Origin: Favolaschia claudopus
Taxonomy: Eukaryota; Basidiomycota; Agaricomycetes; Agaricales; Mycenaceae
Length of the DNA stretch: 64,000 nt
Assembly (NCBI GenBank): GCA_037176885.1
Contig: JAWWNJ010000154.1
Span: 186,001-250,000, forward strand
Direction: 5' to 3'
Positions 47,901-59,361 of this stretch are shown here, in pieces. The notes under the pieces were generated by a model. The model was not told the origin of the DNA. It did no database searches and saw only the letters and a list, made by a program, of their open reading frames with translations. The position numbers and the translations under genes are program-made. Numbering within the stretch: position 1 is the first letter of the stretch; every line of letters starts with the position of its first letter.

Positions 47901-48738
47901 TGTTTTTCGGGATGCAGAGTGCCCTCAGTTCGTACTTGCAGGTCTGCTTCTCGATGACCAACGACGTTGTCATGTCCATTCCACTCATGTACGAGAAACC
48001 CGAGTCGGATCTCATGTTGCGCAAGCCCCGGAATGCCCGCACCGAGCGACTCACGAACTGGCAATTCTTTTTCCAGATTTACCTGGTCTTTCGATCTTTT
48101 TCTGGGGCGGCTCGTAAAACTGATTGTATTGTCTTTTAGTTCATCGGCTTGATGATGTGGCCGTGTGCAATGTCGATGTGGTTCTACTGGATGTCCCTGC
48201 AGGGACTCAGCTTCTACGATGTCATTCTGGTGTATGACCGCTGGGAGGATGGATACAAAGGATACACTATCGAACAACTCACCCATTTCGTTTCTGTGGG
48301 ACAGTGCATTTAGTGCGTACTTCAGATCTTCACTGTCGGCGTGCGCTAAGTTTTTTTCGTTCATCAGCTACGTGACGATGGTTATCATGCAGTTCGGTGG
48401 CCTCCTCGCCATTCGCAACCGACGCGTCTCGATTTTCCAATCCAATCCGTTTTGGGGCCACCGTCGCAACCTGGTCGTTCCGATCTCAATGACGTTCACT
48501 ATTCTCATCGCCATTGTGAACCTCTACGGACCCGGCTTCCAAAATGTGTTTGCGACCTCCCCCATCCCGGGCAAGTTCTGGGGCCTCCCATTCGCTTTCG
48601 CCACGGGTATCCTCATGGCGGATGAGATTCGCAAGTTGATTGTGAGAACTTACCCCCATGTAAGTCTTCGTACTTGTATGTAACATTTCATACTGACGAT
48701 TGACCGTACAGTCGTTCGTGGCGAAAATGGCTTGGTAG
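44941..48738 (+). CDS. P-type cation ATPase, Na,K-ATPase-like (fungal IIC/ACU type)
   Basis: A multi-exon gene (at least 12 exons) from ATG 44941 to TAG 48738, about 1,050 residues. The P-type landmarks are present in order. [19 protein letters not shown] and LTGES mark the actuator domain. The M4 segment reads [30 protein letters not shown] holds the phosphorylated Asp. [10 protein letters not shown] lies in the nucleotide domain, [12 protein letters not shown] follows, and [21 protein letters not shown] is the hinge. [31 protein letters not shown] and the C-terminal helices give about ten membrane spans. The layout matches alpha subunits of Na,K/H,K-ATPases and the fungal ACU uptake ATPases rather than ENA sodium pumps. 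The M4 cation-site motif is PQGL, not PEGL. Transported ion (Na+ or K+) and direction cannot be told from sequence. Confidence 0.85.
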
Positions 48739-49043
48739 ATCATGGTTCGGTAGATTCGATTCGTCTGACTTGCTCCACCAGTTAGACCGTCTGCATAGAT
48801 ATTTTTATCGGTTTAATACATTACTTATATGATTCTGATATTTGCATGCATTATTCGCTCTCCTTCATGTACCTCGAAACCAGATGTTACGCGAAGACCG
48901 CGAAAGCACTCGTGTCATCGATATGCCTCGAAATACTCCATCAGCCGCACTGAATTCATACAAGTCGAACCCGACGCTTTACACTACACAATACATATAG
49001 TCTTGTACAACCGTCCTGTTATCCTACCGTAGTATACGAACCC
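48739..49043. other. Intergenic between convergent genes, 305 bp
   Basis: Shared 3' flank of the ATPase and AIP1. AT-rich at the start; nothing else seen. Confidence 0.55.
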
Positions 49044-51523
49044 TCACGCATGAAAAACCACCTCCCAAACCCTCACGCACCCATCCGCGCCAGCGCTCAC
49101 CAACCTCCCGCCCTTCCCCGTCCCCCCACCGACAAACAACACAGCATTCACCCCCCCAGGACCCGCATTCTTCAACGCGATATTCCGATTGGGGTTCTCC
49201 ACGCTCCATACATAGACATGCGTGTCGAGCGAGCCCGACGCACAGTGCTTGGAGTCTGCTGTCCAGGAGAGGGAGTTGACGCGCGCAGAGTGGAAGGACC
49301 AGCGGGCGGTGATCACTTTTCGTTCTTTGACGTCGAAGAGGACGATGCGGCCGGTGGACTGAGGATAGAGGTTATGTCAGCAAGGAAGAAAGGGTGGAAT
49401 GAGAAGGGGTAGGACGAACATCGCCCGCCGCTAAAAGCTTTCCATCGGGAGAGAACTGGAGGGCAGATACGACACCCTTGTTGTCCTCCAGTAAGGCGAC
49501 CTCCTTGAGACTCGTCCCGCTCCATTCAAGTAAACGAACTTTGTGGTCCTATTGCTTAGTCAGATTCACCACCCTGGCAGAATGACGAAGGACATCAAAC
49601 CTCGCCCCCAACAGCAACGAGCGTCCCACTAGTACCCACCGCACTCGGCGCGTACTTCGTAGCCAGATGCGCAACCTTCTGATTATTACGAATAGCCTCA
49701 ACCCCATTCACTTCCACAACGAACACTGTGCCGTCCGCAGCAGCTGCAACAGCCTTCGGCTGCGCCGTAGTCGATATCGACGCGGCGGAGAAGCTGGTAC
49801 CGCCGATCTCGCGCACTCGGTCGTCCCAGCCGGCTGAATAGACTTTGCCTTCTGCTGCGGCGAGGCCGACGATGATGCTGGTGTGGCCGTCACCGGTTAC
49901 TGGAGCGGCTTCGCCAGAAGATGTGGAGTATTCGACTACCCGTCCGTCGGCGGTACCAGCGAGGAACGTTCCGGAATCTGAAGGTGCGACCGCTGTGATG
50001 CTCTTCTGGGGACCCTGTGGACACTGTCAGCGTTGTCCAGCTCAGAGTCTACCAGGAGGACACACCGTAATGACGCGCGCGGCCTTGTCTCCCGCTCGAG
50101 AGTCGAAGACGTTCAGATCACCCGACAAAGAAAGCGAGACGATGTCGCTTTCGCGACTCCAGACATTACCCATCTGTTGGTAGTTGACGCCTGCACCCAC
50201 AGTCCATGTAGTGGTAGCTTTCCGCGTCTCTGCATCCCCTGTTACGGAGGATGAGCTGTACAATTGGGGGGGAAAGCGTGAATTTAGCTATACATAATTT
50301 GACGGTGCAGTCTGCTGAAGAGGTCGCAAAAGATTTGCTGTCAGGACTCCACGAGCAGGCCATCTAGGAACTGACTTGAGAGAGGTCTGTCGAGAAAACG
50401 CGGGAACACATACAATACTACCCTTGTGGGGACTGTCCGTGACCTCCGCAAGGGTTTCTCCCGTCTTGCCGTCGTACAAGAATATTTTGGAGTCAGAGCC
50501 GACGCTCACAAACTGATCTCCAGAGGGAGCATATCGAACATCCTGAACAAATTTGGTGTGTGTCCTTATTGTCTGATCTGACGATCAGTTGAAGGTTCGT
50601 CGTTGAACAACAGTTCAAGTACCTTATCGTACTTGTACGGCGCGCCTGCATTTCAGCGCGTCAAAAACGACGTGAAAATAAAGCTGAGCTGAACGCACCT
50701 TGATGGAACACGATCGACGCGTCATCTGCAGCAGTCGCCGCCCTGAACGGGCGCTGGTGGCGGATGGCAACGGCGTTGATGGCCTGTACATCGCTCAGCT
50801 GGTGGACGATTCACGTTCTATGCTCAAGCACGCACCTTATTGTGACCACTGATTTCGCCTGTAGATGACCCAGTGTCCATCATGAAGGCATGGCCGAATC
50901 TAAGCCAGGTCAATGGATGTCACATCGAAATCGGAGAGAAAGGTACTTTTCTCGGCCATCTCCTACTGCGATTATACGCTTGCTTTCGCCATCCCACTCA
51001 AGATCGTTTCTTTGCGGTAAATTAGCATTCAGGAGCTACTCGATGCTCGAGAGACGCACATCTTTCCAGAGATGACTTTGTATTCTCCTTTCAGAATTTG
51101 ATCTTCTCCAACTGTGTCCCAAACGCGCACTGAAAGAAATTCATGCGATATCCAGGGCGCATTAACACCTCACATACCGGTCCCTAACGCGTCCGCAGAT
51201 GCGCAGTAGTAGCCTGAAGGCGAGATGCGGGCGACTGTGGTGTTCTGGACATGCCCCGTGTACACTGTGGCGAGTAGAGGGTTCTAGAGATGTCCCATCT
51301 CGTCCTCAACTACCATTCAAACGCATTTGAAAGACCCTCACGTTCAGATCGCGAATCTAAATGAGATAGCTCAGTCGCGACGATGGAATTTAGGTTAGCG
51401 ACGTACAATAACGGCTTTGCCATTTGTGTATACGATCTTGTCCTTGTGTGCGCTGAGTTTTGTGGAATTTCCGCGAGCGGTGGTGGGAGTTGGGGGAAAG
51501 AGGGAAGTTCGTTTGAAGGACAT
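49044..51523 (-). CDS. AIP1: Actin-interacting protein 1 (WD40 double propeller)
   Basis: Cofactor of cofilin that promotes actin filament disassembly at cortical patches; it has two seven-bladed WD40 propellers. Start MSFKRTSLFPPTPTTARG at 51523, a typical AIP1 opening. Blades visible in order include VRISPSGYYCASADA-like (51.2 kb), AINAVAIRHQRPFRAATAADD with VFHQGAPYKYDKTIRTHTKF, VQDVRYAPSGDQFVSVGSDSKIFLYD, MACSWSPDSKSFATSSADCTVKL, TADGRVVEYS, VVSALQFSPDGKLLAAGD, VNSLSWTADSKHCASGSLDT, and a closing SAGADGCVRVWEVVFHA. About twelve small exons. The ending FHA and the overall order match AIP1 across fungi. TGA stop at 49044-49046. Confidence 0.92.
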
Positions 51524-52190
51524 GGTGTCAATGATCGCTTCAAGGGTTGTGGTCGTCTATTGTGTTGCGCCTTCAAGTGAACCATGTTCAACTGCGCTTT
51601 CCAGTTCCATTCATCGACCTCCGCCCCGTTCGACTTGACAAATCCGCAGCCGCAGTACTCCCCACCAAAAATATTTCCATCGTAGAACCTCTGCGCGGTG
51701 ACCGAAAGCGGGATGGAGAACTAAGCATATACATACCTCTTGACGAGCCTGACGAGGTACAGTAAGTACCAGCAAACTTCCCGTCGGAACAAAGTTCCGC
51801 AGTGTATGTTCTCCACAGTTGGAGCGTTTTAGCGAGGAGTGAAACGATTCCGGGGTCCATTTCCGCCGTCGAGCACAATTTGTCCGCCATGCGCCTGATC
51901 AGGGCCATCCAGCCGGTGGTTTCAAATACTGCGGGTTTCAATGCCCGAACGGCACCACCTTGACCTTCACTACCTCGGTAACGACTTCAACGGTCCTCGA
52001 AAACAACTCTTGAACTCAAAAAAAAAATTGTCTCGGTAGGTCTATCTTATCTGATATACAGCCTGCGCTATTCATGACTACCCCTTGATTAGTCTTCTCC
52101 CTCGAGGTGACACAACAACTTTTCGCCAATCTCTGACGATGAACTCTTTCTGCAGTCCACGCGTCTTCCGGAACCTCTCTGTCTACCCCC
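51524..52190. other. Divergent intergenic region, 667 bp
   Basis: Lies between the start codons of AIP1 (minus) and the sucrase/ferredoxin-like gene (plus). The open frame at 51588-51941 (minus) begins at a TTG rather than an ATG and has no features, so it is not called. An A/T-rich run occurs near 52020. Confidence 0.5.
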
Positions 52191-53504
52191 ATGAGCGCAC
52201 TGAGAAAACTAAAGGCATGGGCTCTGAACCATACCCTTGATCCAGCGGCTATCCATAGTCAGCTTGAAACTGCAGGCGTACCTGTATCCTCTGCGGACTG
52301 TAGGACTTGCGCGGACCCTTGTCAAGACGGTGTGTTCGGCTTCGGAACACTCTGCAGCTATTTATATGGCCTACAGGTCATGGCGAATATCCCTCCAGGT
52401 TCACCGTTGATATGGAGACTCAAATGCTAGGCTCTGTTCGTCCATTTTGCCGCCAGGTAAGTATCTTCACCGCGTTCTATTTTTTCTGTTTTTACGCAAG
52501 GACTACTGTATAGATAATGGTCTCGACGGGAGTAACAGACTGGGACCGAGAAATCACGCGCACAAGTGGCTCCCTAGCCTCTCACATCTCATCCGCCCAC
52601 CGCAAAGTCGCCGTCCCCCACTCCAACGCGAACCCAGATCTCCCGCGCATTCCCGGCATATTCAATGCCTCCGACTCTGCCGAAATTGCTATTCTCAACG
52701 GCAGCCACAAGACGATTTCGGATGACCACCAATTAGAAACAATCTTAGTGTTCCCCGACTATGTCGTGGTCTCCGGTGTTCCATCTACTTCCCAAGGCGC
52801 CAAAATGTTGTGGAACTCCGTGCTTGACCCTCGAATACCCCGTATTCTGGGCTCATCCGCAGACGAAGCGGCATTCAGCACATGGGTTTTGCCATATTCG
52901 TGCGTGATCACTCTATGTATGTTTTTCTCATGTTTCGCCTTTCCTCAGAGTCTCACACGACACCACAGGCTCACATAAACGACGCGACAACCGCTGCGGC
53001 ATATCCGCTCCGAAACTCGAGCGCGGTAAGTCATTCACCACAACAGCATCGGAATACTTACCTGAGCTGCAGAATTCACCCATTCGCTCCAGCATCGCGG
53101 CTGGACAATCGACACTCAACTAGAACACATGATTGACTCTCCCCTAGAACAATTCAACGGCACAAAAGAGGAGAAGGAAGCGCACGTCTTGGACACTCTC
53201 AAAGATCTCCAGAACGCCAAAAAAGCGCTCATCCTGTACAACTCGCATATGGGCGGGCATCGGTATGCGGGCAACTGCATCGTGAGTAATCTGTTTTGTC
53301 TTCGCGAAGTGCCTCTGAACTTACGTCCATAATCCTTAGATCTACACCCCCCGAGGCACGTCCGTGTGGTATGGCCGTGTTTCGCCGCACGAGGTGGAAG
53401 CTGTGGTCGAGAACACCATAGAGAAGGGGTTGATTCTGCCTCCGCTGTTGCGAGGCGGTCTTGGTCTGTCGAAACAGGGATGTAAATCTCTACACGATTG
53501 GTAG
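52191..53504 (+). CDS. Sucrase/ferredoxin-like protein, Apd1/Aim32 type [2Fe-2S] protein
   Basis: Six to seven exons from ATG 52191 (MSALRKLKAWALNHTLDPA) to TAG 53504. N-terminal CRTCADPC and HGEYPSRFTVDMETQMLGSV, then GVTDWDREIT, are family signatures. The C-terminal thioredoxin-like ferredoxin domain carries CSHKRRDNRC (two Cys nine apart), which appears only after splicing at about 52919/52970, and SHMGGHRYAGNC (two His four apart). It then reads IYTPRGTSVWYGRVSPHEVEAVV and LPPLLRGGL. The Cys-x8-Cys plus His-x3-His pattern equals the bis-histidinyl cluster site known from yeast Apd1. In yeast these proteins matter for redox-drug resistance and mitochondrial redox quality control. Start choice rests on the conserved LKAWALNHTLDP region; no clear mitochondrial presequence is seen. 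Confidence 0.85.
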
Positions 53505-53963
53505 AAGTTCGTGGGAGTGGTGCGTCTCGCGCACTCGGGCACGTACACCTTTTAGAATCTATGAAAGACGTTGACCGCGGTGCACGCTGCTAAATGACGC
53601 GTAACTCGTGCGAAGGCTGCGTCCCATACAAGTGTCAGCCATAGATTGTACCACGTCAGGAAACCAGGACGGCATCAATCGTATCTTACATTTTTCCAGT
53701 TTCCTTCACCGAACGATTCTCTTGGTGGTAAATACTGCGCTCGACTCGACTGTTACTTAGATCCATCTGCCAAGTAGTCAGAGGACACTGGCAGAATCCA
53801 GGGCGCTTGACAATCCGACGCGTCTGTCAATTGTCTAATCAGCACTTCGAAGTTCGAGCAGATGCCAGTCATCCGCTTCACGCCCCGGATCTCCCCACCA
53901 TTCTGTCCCTTGTTTACTTGAAACGCGCTCTATCTTCGGGGGGATTGCACGGCCTCTTCCAAC
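53505..53963. other. Intergenic, 459 bp
   Basis: 3' flank of the [2Fe-2S] protein gene and promoter of the M28 peptidase gene. No element recognised. Confidence 0.5.
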
Positions 53964-55733
53964 ATGATTCTTTCCACCACATTTTGGGTATACGTGCTGA
54001 TTGCGACTCGATCGACACTCGCAAATGATCGAGTCCTGAAGCGCAACGCTCAATCTTATTTCGATAGTGACACTGGCAGACTCGAAATCATCTCCGAACA
54101 CCAATTTGAGAACCATCGCAATGAGCCAGGTACGTGTGTGTTCGAGATCAATATTTGAGCTATGAGGAATCGAATCCGATTCTATCCTTCGTATCAGGGT
54201 TCGAACTAGATCTGAATGCTATGCGCCTCGTTCAACTTTCCTGGGACGAAGAAGCGATATGGATGACCGAACGCCAGAAACTGCAAGCCAAAGCAAAAGG
54301 GAAAAAATACCTTGATATGTTTGTGCCTTCAAGTTTCATCACATGCCGCGACCTAGAACTCATGTTCTGAACTCAAGCACCAATGCACCAAGCGCCTTTG
54401 GCCGCGTATTCAAGAAGCCGTATTTCTCGTATCCGCCTCCTAATTCATCCTTAGTCGAACCCATGTTCGATTTTCTCTCAATTGAAGAGATGCGGACCAA
54501 TTTGGAATATTTCTCGTCTTTCCCGACTCGGTATGTACTTACTCAAGTTCTGCGTTTCTTTTCTAGTTGAATATTCATCTTTCGCGATTCGAACGCAGGT
54601 ACTATAACAGTGAATCTGGGAAAGCCAGCTCGGAGTGGCTTCTAAAAAGGATCCAAAATTATACTACAGAGCTTGCAAGGCCTGAACAGAAAGGGCTGAT
54701 CTCAGTTGTGCCCTTCCAACATGCTTGGAAACAAACCTCAATCGTATGTCGCTTTCTCCACAGAGGCAGTCTCCAATCTGTTTTGATGATGCGCACCAGA
54801 TCATTCGTCTCGCGCCAAATAATTCAACCACATCTGATCCTATAACGATTCTTGGTGCTCATTGCGATAGTATCAACCAGGAGAACCCTTTCTTACCCGC
54901 ACCTGGCGCCGACGACGATGGGTCGGGCACAGTGACCATCTTGGAGGCATATCGTGCCTTGCTGAAATCTGGATTCGTTCCGAAAACTCCTCTCGAATTT
55001 CATTTTTATTCTGCGGAAGAGGTAAAATTTGTCTCTACGAGTGTTTACTTAATATTCCCGTAACGCAATTGAACTATTCTCGAGGGCGGAGGTCTCGGCT
55101 CTCAGGACATTGTCGCTGCATACGAAGCAGAAGGGAAAGTCGTCAAAGCCATGCAGCAATATGATATGACGGTAGGTACATCCATTCAAGTTCAATCAGC
55201 ATCGGCAAGTGTCGACTCCTTGCGATGGCAGGCTTGGGTCGCAGAAGGGTCGCAAGAAATAATCAACCTCATTACAACCGGCGGAGATGCGGAATTGACC
55301 AACTTTCTAGCACTACTTGTCGATCGCTATCATTGGTCGCCTTCACTTCAGTCTCATCACTGTGCTAACCTAGAGATTACCGCTCATACAGTGGACATTC
55401 CTTGGGCAAAGGAGCGACAGGCCTCTGGGGTTGGGTCCGATCATCTTTTATGGACGCGAGCAGGCTACCAGGCTTGCCATGCTTCAGAGGGCCGAGTAGT
55501 GGACACGAACATGGACAGTGCGTTTTGGCGTTCAGTACGGTTCACCCAGATTTTTTTGACAATTATCTGGACGACAGACATTCACACAGAGCAAGACAGG
55601 ATAGATGTGTCTCATGAATTTTCATTCTCGCATATGCGACAGTACGTGCCTTGTTTTGAGATTAAGAAGTTCTTGACGGTGCACTAGGTTTGCAAAACTG
55701 GCGGTGGCCTTTGCGGTAGAGCTTTCTAGCTGA
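53964..55733 (+). CDS. Secreted M28 family aminopeptidase
   Basis: Zinc exopeptidase of the Lap1/aminopeptidase Y type. A signal peptide is visible at [20 protein letters not shown], followed by a pro-region and a catalytic domain. Motifs: [32 protein letters not shown] (Zn-ligand His); [22 protein letters not shown] (bridging Asp); [17 protein letters not shown] (catalytic Glu and Zn-ligand Glu); [35 protein letters not shown]; and [11 protein letters not shown] with the last His ligand. The final exon gives [14 protein letters not shown] and TGA 55733. At least seven short introns. The YxCSDH Cys usual in this group reads GVGSDH here, so one disulfide may be lost. Likely secreted for protein utilisation. 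Confidence 0.85.
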
Positions 55734-56109
55734 AACAGTTAGTCCTTGCCCAAAAGAGCAGAGGTTTATCGCCGCCGTCACGAAATCGCAACTCAAGTAC
55801 ACAATTTTAGGATAATGGTTGATATTCTCCTGTTTCAAAAATCGATGCAGGTCTCATACAAGTACATTCAACTGATATTCGTTGCTTCGATTCTCTATCC
55901 AAGTTCCGGAACAGTTGGTTCGTATTCTATTCGTAGAGGTAGTCGTGTCTAGAAAATGCGATCAAGTCAGCGACGCCTCTCAGCGCGATGAAATTTTACG
56001 AACGATGGGTATGGTATCGTTGGGTGGAAGGGGTATAAGATCATGGCGCAAATAAATATCTTCCAAGAACTCGCTTCAAGGATGCCGACTGCGAGAAGGC
56101 TCAGATGCA
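55734..56109. other. Intergenic, 376 bp
   Basis: Past the M28 stop. An ORF at 55746-55952 has no features. Nothing else seen. Confidence 0.5.
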
Positions 56110-56415
56110 TTACTTCGAACTAGACGAAACCACGCACCGACGAAAGCTGCGGCGACGAGTTTTCTCAGTGGATGAGATTTGCAGGCTGAATGAATTGTCA
56201 AAATCGAGATTCAAAGTACAAATCAATTTTTTTTTTGCGTACTCCGAGTGAATCTCATGTACCGCTACGCCAACCAGATTGATTTCGCTGACAGCCGCCA
56301 CTTCGGCTGTGACTGCAGAGAGCGAATAACTGGCGACCTCGACTGGTACAACGGGAGCTGCTGCTATAAAGGAAGCCAGGAACAATGAGAAGACGAGAGA
56401 GGTAACGCGGGGCAT
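56110..56415 (-). CDS. Small putative secreted protein, 101 residues
   Basis: Opens with a strong signal peptide, MPRVTSLVFSLFLASFIAAA, and a likely cleavage before PVVPVE. The mature part alternates Ala/Val/Glu and ends in a basic Ser/Arg-rich tail; it has only two cysteines. It could be a small secreted protein with effector-like size, or the first exon of a longer one. There is no homology I recognise. Confidence 0.35.
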   Translation of the reverse strand: MPRVTSLVFSLFLASFIAAAPVVPVEVASYSLSAVTAEVAAVSEINLVGVAVHEIHSEYAKKKLICTLNLDFDNSFSLQISSTEKTRRRSFRRCVVSSSSK

Positions 56416-57842
56416 CCTGAGTCAAGCTGAGGCTGGTGCAGAGCAAGCTGAGTAGTCCGAGATACGTCTAGTGCTTTTGTACTAGTTGCCCGAGCCACAT
56501 GGGTCGCGAGCTTCCGAATATTCATCCGCGGATGCTCGGTTCTAGAGCGGATTCATAGTTCGCGAAAGGCAAGAAAAGGCGAACATTAATCGAATCTTCG
56601 GGGACAAGATGGCCGCAGGCGTGCCCGGCGGCCACGATATAGTGGGATATGATACGGGAACAGCGGTGCACGCAATCACAGTTGAATTCCAGAACCGTCA
56701 TGGTCGGGGGAAGAAGGAGACGCGTCTGTTTGGACCTGTTGCTGTTTTGTTCAATTTTGCCATCATTTCTGGGTCTGTCCACAACCACAACAGTGTCCAG
56801 AGGCAATTCAAGCTGCAGGACCAAGTGATATTCGATGATCATTTTTTGTCCTCAGACTACTCAGCAGGACTCCTCTTGATTGCATTCCTCTCGAATGTAT
56901 ACCATCCTCCCGCTGCTCGCGGTCGCCGACTCGGACCGCCGGGATACTTAGGGCAATCATTCGCAATCTTGGCGTCCGGAATACTAACTGCCATCCTGCC
57001 GCACTCTGGCATTGGCTCGTCTTCTAGGATGGCCGCCACTTACGGGTGAATGTGTTCTCCGGGCGAAATCACAAGAGATTCCCTGAAGTTCTGACAATAT
57101 CCCGCTGTTTATCGGGCTTCACCACACAGTACTATCCTGGTGGGTTCCGGCAGGCCGTATTTCCAGAGTTGGAGCTGTTGCTCATTCAAACACTTCATCA
57201 GTCAAACTTACAGCAGGCAAAGGCACTCAATTCCAACGCTCAAGGTCGAGACCTTCGATCGAGTTTGCGCAGTGGCTTCGCGGAGCACGGACCTTGTGCC
57301 TCTTTACGACCCTCGCACCTTCTGGACCTGAACTTCCAGCCCTCACGAAATTTCCGTAGAGGTATTTGAGTTCTTTCAGCGATAAGCCTTGAGTGTCTGT
57401 GTATATTGCAGTCGCGTAGTACTAGTAGACGTCGGCGTTCGAAACGTCCTCCACTACTGGTTGCTTCTGGCATGCCATGCAGTTTTGGTCCGCTCCGCCT
57501 GCCAAGCGCATCGTTCAGAATAGATTTCATGACTTTGCTATTAGGCAAGTGACAGTGAATTCACCGATTTCTAGAACCCTCTGCCGTCTTCATAGGTTTG
57601 CAAATGGTGACGAACCAGGTCTGGAAACCTGAGTATGCCGTCCTTTTCGGTGAAGCTGTATAAGCTCAAATTTGAGTGCGAATGAATCTTCGGTAACTTA
57701 CGCCTGCAATCGAGGCGTTCCTGGTTGCAGACCATATTTAGATTTACATGGGAGTTCGTGAATTGTCGTTGCATATAAACTTTATACATAATTAGTAAAA
57801 TAGTTCCAAATTTGAGGGGCTGCTTCTTCCGCGCGCATGCGA
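56416..57842. other. Gene-poor stretch, 1.4 kb
   Basis: A plus-strand frame, ATG 56609 to 57049 (146 codons), includes a hydrophobic run (AGLLLIAFLSNVY and SFAILASGILTAIL), but the protein matches nothing I know and overlaps open frames on the other strand. Not called. The rest is AT-rich 3' flank of MAD3. Confidence 0.4.
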
Positions 57843-59180
57843 CTACAGCTGGGTCGTATCGTAGTTCTTCAATGGATCGCGCCTCAATGCCTCAGCTTCT
57901 GTCGTTGGCGAGGACTCGTTTACATCCCCCTTCTTGACCTTCATTACGGACTCTGGAGCTGGAGTGCTCAAAGCCGGGGCGGTAGCCTGTCGTGCGATCA
58001 GTAAATGTGCAAACGAAGTGGGGTCTCGTACTTCGTCCTGGAAGGGTACAAATTTGGGAGTAGACGGAACATCCGCATGCAGCTCCTCGTCTACAAACGG
58101 CTGTATAGAACTCTTCAACGGCGTAGCGTCGCGTGCTTTCTTGCTGGGAACAGGTGGAGGTGGCATGGTCTCTTCTGGGTCCACATATGGCACAAAGGTG
58201 GAAGTAGAAGCGGCGCCGGACGCCAGTCGCTTGGTTTTCCCAGGCTGTCGCAACGTCGAGCCCGACATCTTCTTCGCCTCTGGCACGTTCTCCTTGACCC
58301 GCGTCTTCCTTGTTCCGACGTCGGGAAACGGATTCCCGGGCGCATCAGCAGATTCCGAGGTTGGGTCCGAGAACACTTGAAGTCGTGAATTGGAAGGGGC
58401 AGCGCGCTGGGAGGGGAACGTGGTGGAAGTCGAAGAGGTAGTCGCGAGTGCCGGCCGCTTTGTGTCTGCCACCGGTGCAGATGACGCAGCCACAGCTGGG
58501 ATAGCGGAAGCTAGCATCATGCGTTTCTGGAAATCGGCATGCCGGGCTTTCAGATGTTCGAGTGGCGACGCGCGTCTCGCGATCCCGAGCAAATACGTAT
58601 CGTCCGCCTCTTTCCGGCTACATGCTATCAGTATGACAGCGCTTGAAGACAACAAAATTGCGTACCGGCCATCCCTCTCCAGAACCGCCGCAAACTCCTC
58701 GTATAAAATAGCGAATTCCGTTCCGATCTCGTTGGCAATGAGGAAATTGTAGATGATAGTAGGCTTTTCGACAAAGCTTGCATATAACAGCCAGAGTTTG
58801 AGATATTTCATCTCCCCTCGCCATATCCCATTCCTGTCGTCTTTGAGAACACGCGTGGCCTCTTCGAGGAGCTCCAATAGCCCAGATTCCGCGCTGTGAC
58901 CCTGCGGATAATTCTCGACTGTCCATCGTACTAGATGACAATATGCCTCCAATGGATCGTCTTCCTCGTCCTCGAGAGCTATCTCGACGTTAATACGAAG
59001 TCGATTTCGCGTCGAGGCCAACTTGGACTCTCGCTGAGCGTGAGGAGTGGAGAGGATGGCTGAAAGCGCGGTGGCTCGGCGACCAGTGGCCAAAGGCTGA
59101 ACATTCTCTTTGGATGCTTCGAGTACATCAAAGTCGACGATATTAGGGGTATCGCTGAAGACGTCGGGTTCTGTGGACAT
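57843..59180 (-). CDS. MAD3: Spindle checkpoint protein Mad3 (BubR1-like, no kinase)
   Basis: Component of the mitotic checkpoint complex that inhibits APC/C-Cdc20. Two exons with a 48-nt intron (near 58665-58618) that is in frame and stop-free. Removing it gives ERDGRRKEADDTYLLGIARR, the expected Bub1/Mad3 homology join. About 429 residues. The N-terminus has KEN box 1 (EASKENVQP, about residue 25). The Mad3/Bub1 TPR-like domain follows (DDPLEAYCHLVRWTVENYPQ, then MKYLKLWLLYASFVEKP). A second KEN box (RVKENVPEA) lies in the disordered half. There is no C-terminal kinase, as expected of Mad3. ATG 59210 in frame is an alternative start. Confidence 0.9.
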   Translation of the reverse strand: MSTEPDVFSDTPNIVDFDVLEASKENVQPLATGRRATALSAILSTPHAQRESKLASTRNRLRINVEIALEDEEDDPLEAYCHLVRWTVENYPQGHSAESGLLELLEEATRVLKDDRNGIWRGEMKYLKLWLLYASFVEKPTIIYNFLIANEIGTEFAILYEEFAAVLERDGRYAILLSSSAVILIACSRKEADDTYLLGIARRASPLEHLKARHADFQKRMMLASAIPAVAASSAPVADTKRPALATTSSTSTTFPSQRAAPSNSRLQVFSDPTSESADAPGNPFPDVGTRKTRVKENVPEAKKMSGSTLRQPGKTKRLASGAASTSTFVPYVDPEETMPPPPVPSKKARDATPLKSSIQPFVDEELHADVPSTPKFVPFQDEVRDPTSFAHLLIARQATAPALSTPAPESVMKVKKGDVNESSPTTEAEALRRDPLKNYDTTQL

Positions 59181-59361
59181 TATGGCGAGAGGCAAATCTT
59201 TGTGCGTCACATTTGGTCACACAAACAAACGAACAGGTGATCGTGTCAATGTTCTCACGATTTTTCGCGTTTCTTTGATTACATAAGTAGTTCGAAAAAT
59301 TCGAGAGCAATTGGCGTCACTAGTATGGCTATATATTTATTCAATCGAGGGTACATGAAGC

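Noticed and set aside
56609..57049. 146-codon plus-strand frame with two hydrophobic runs
   Set aside because: No family similarity, and other frames across the same DNA are also open; evidence is too weak to call a gene.
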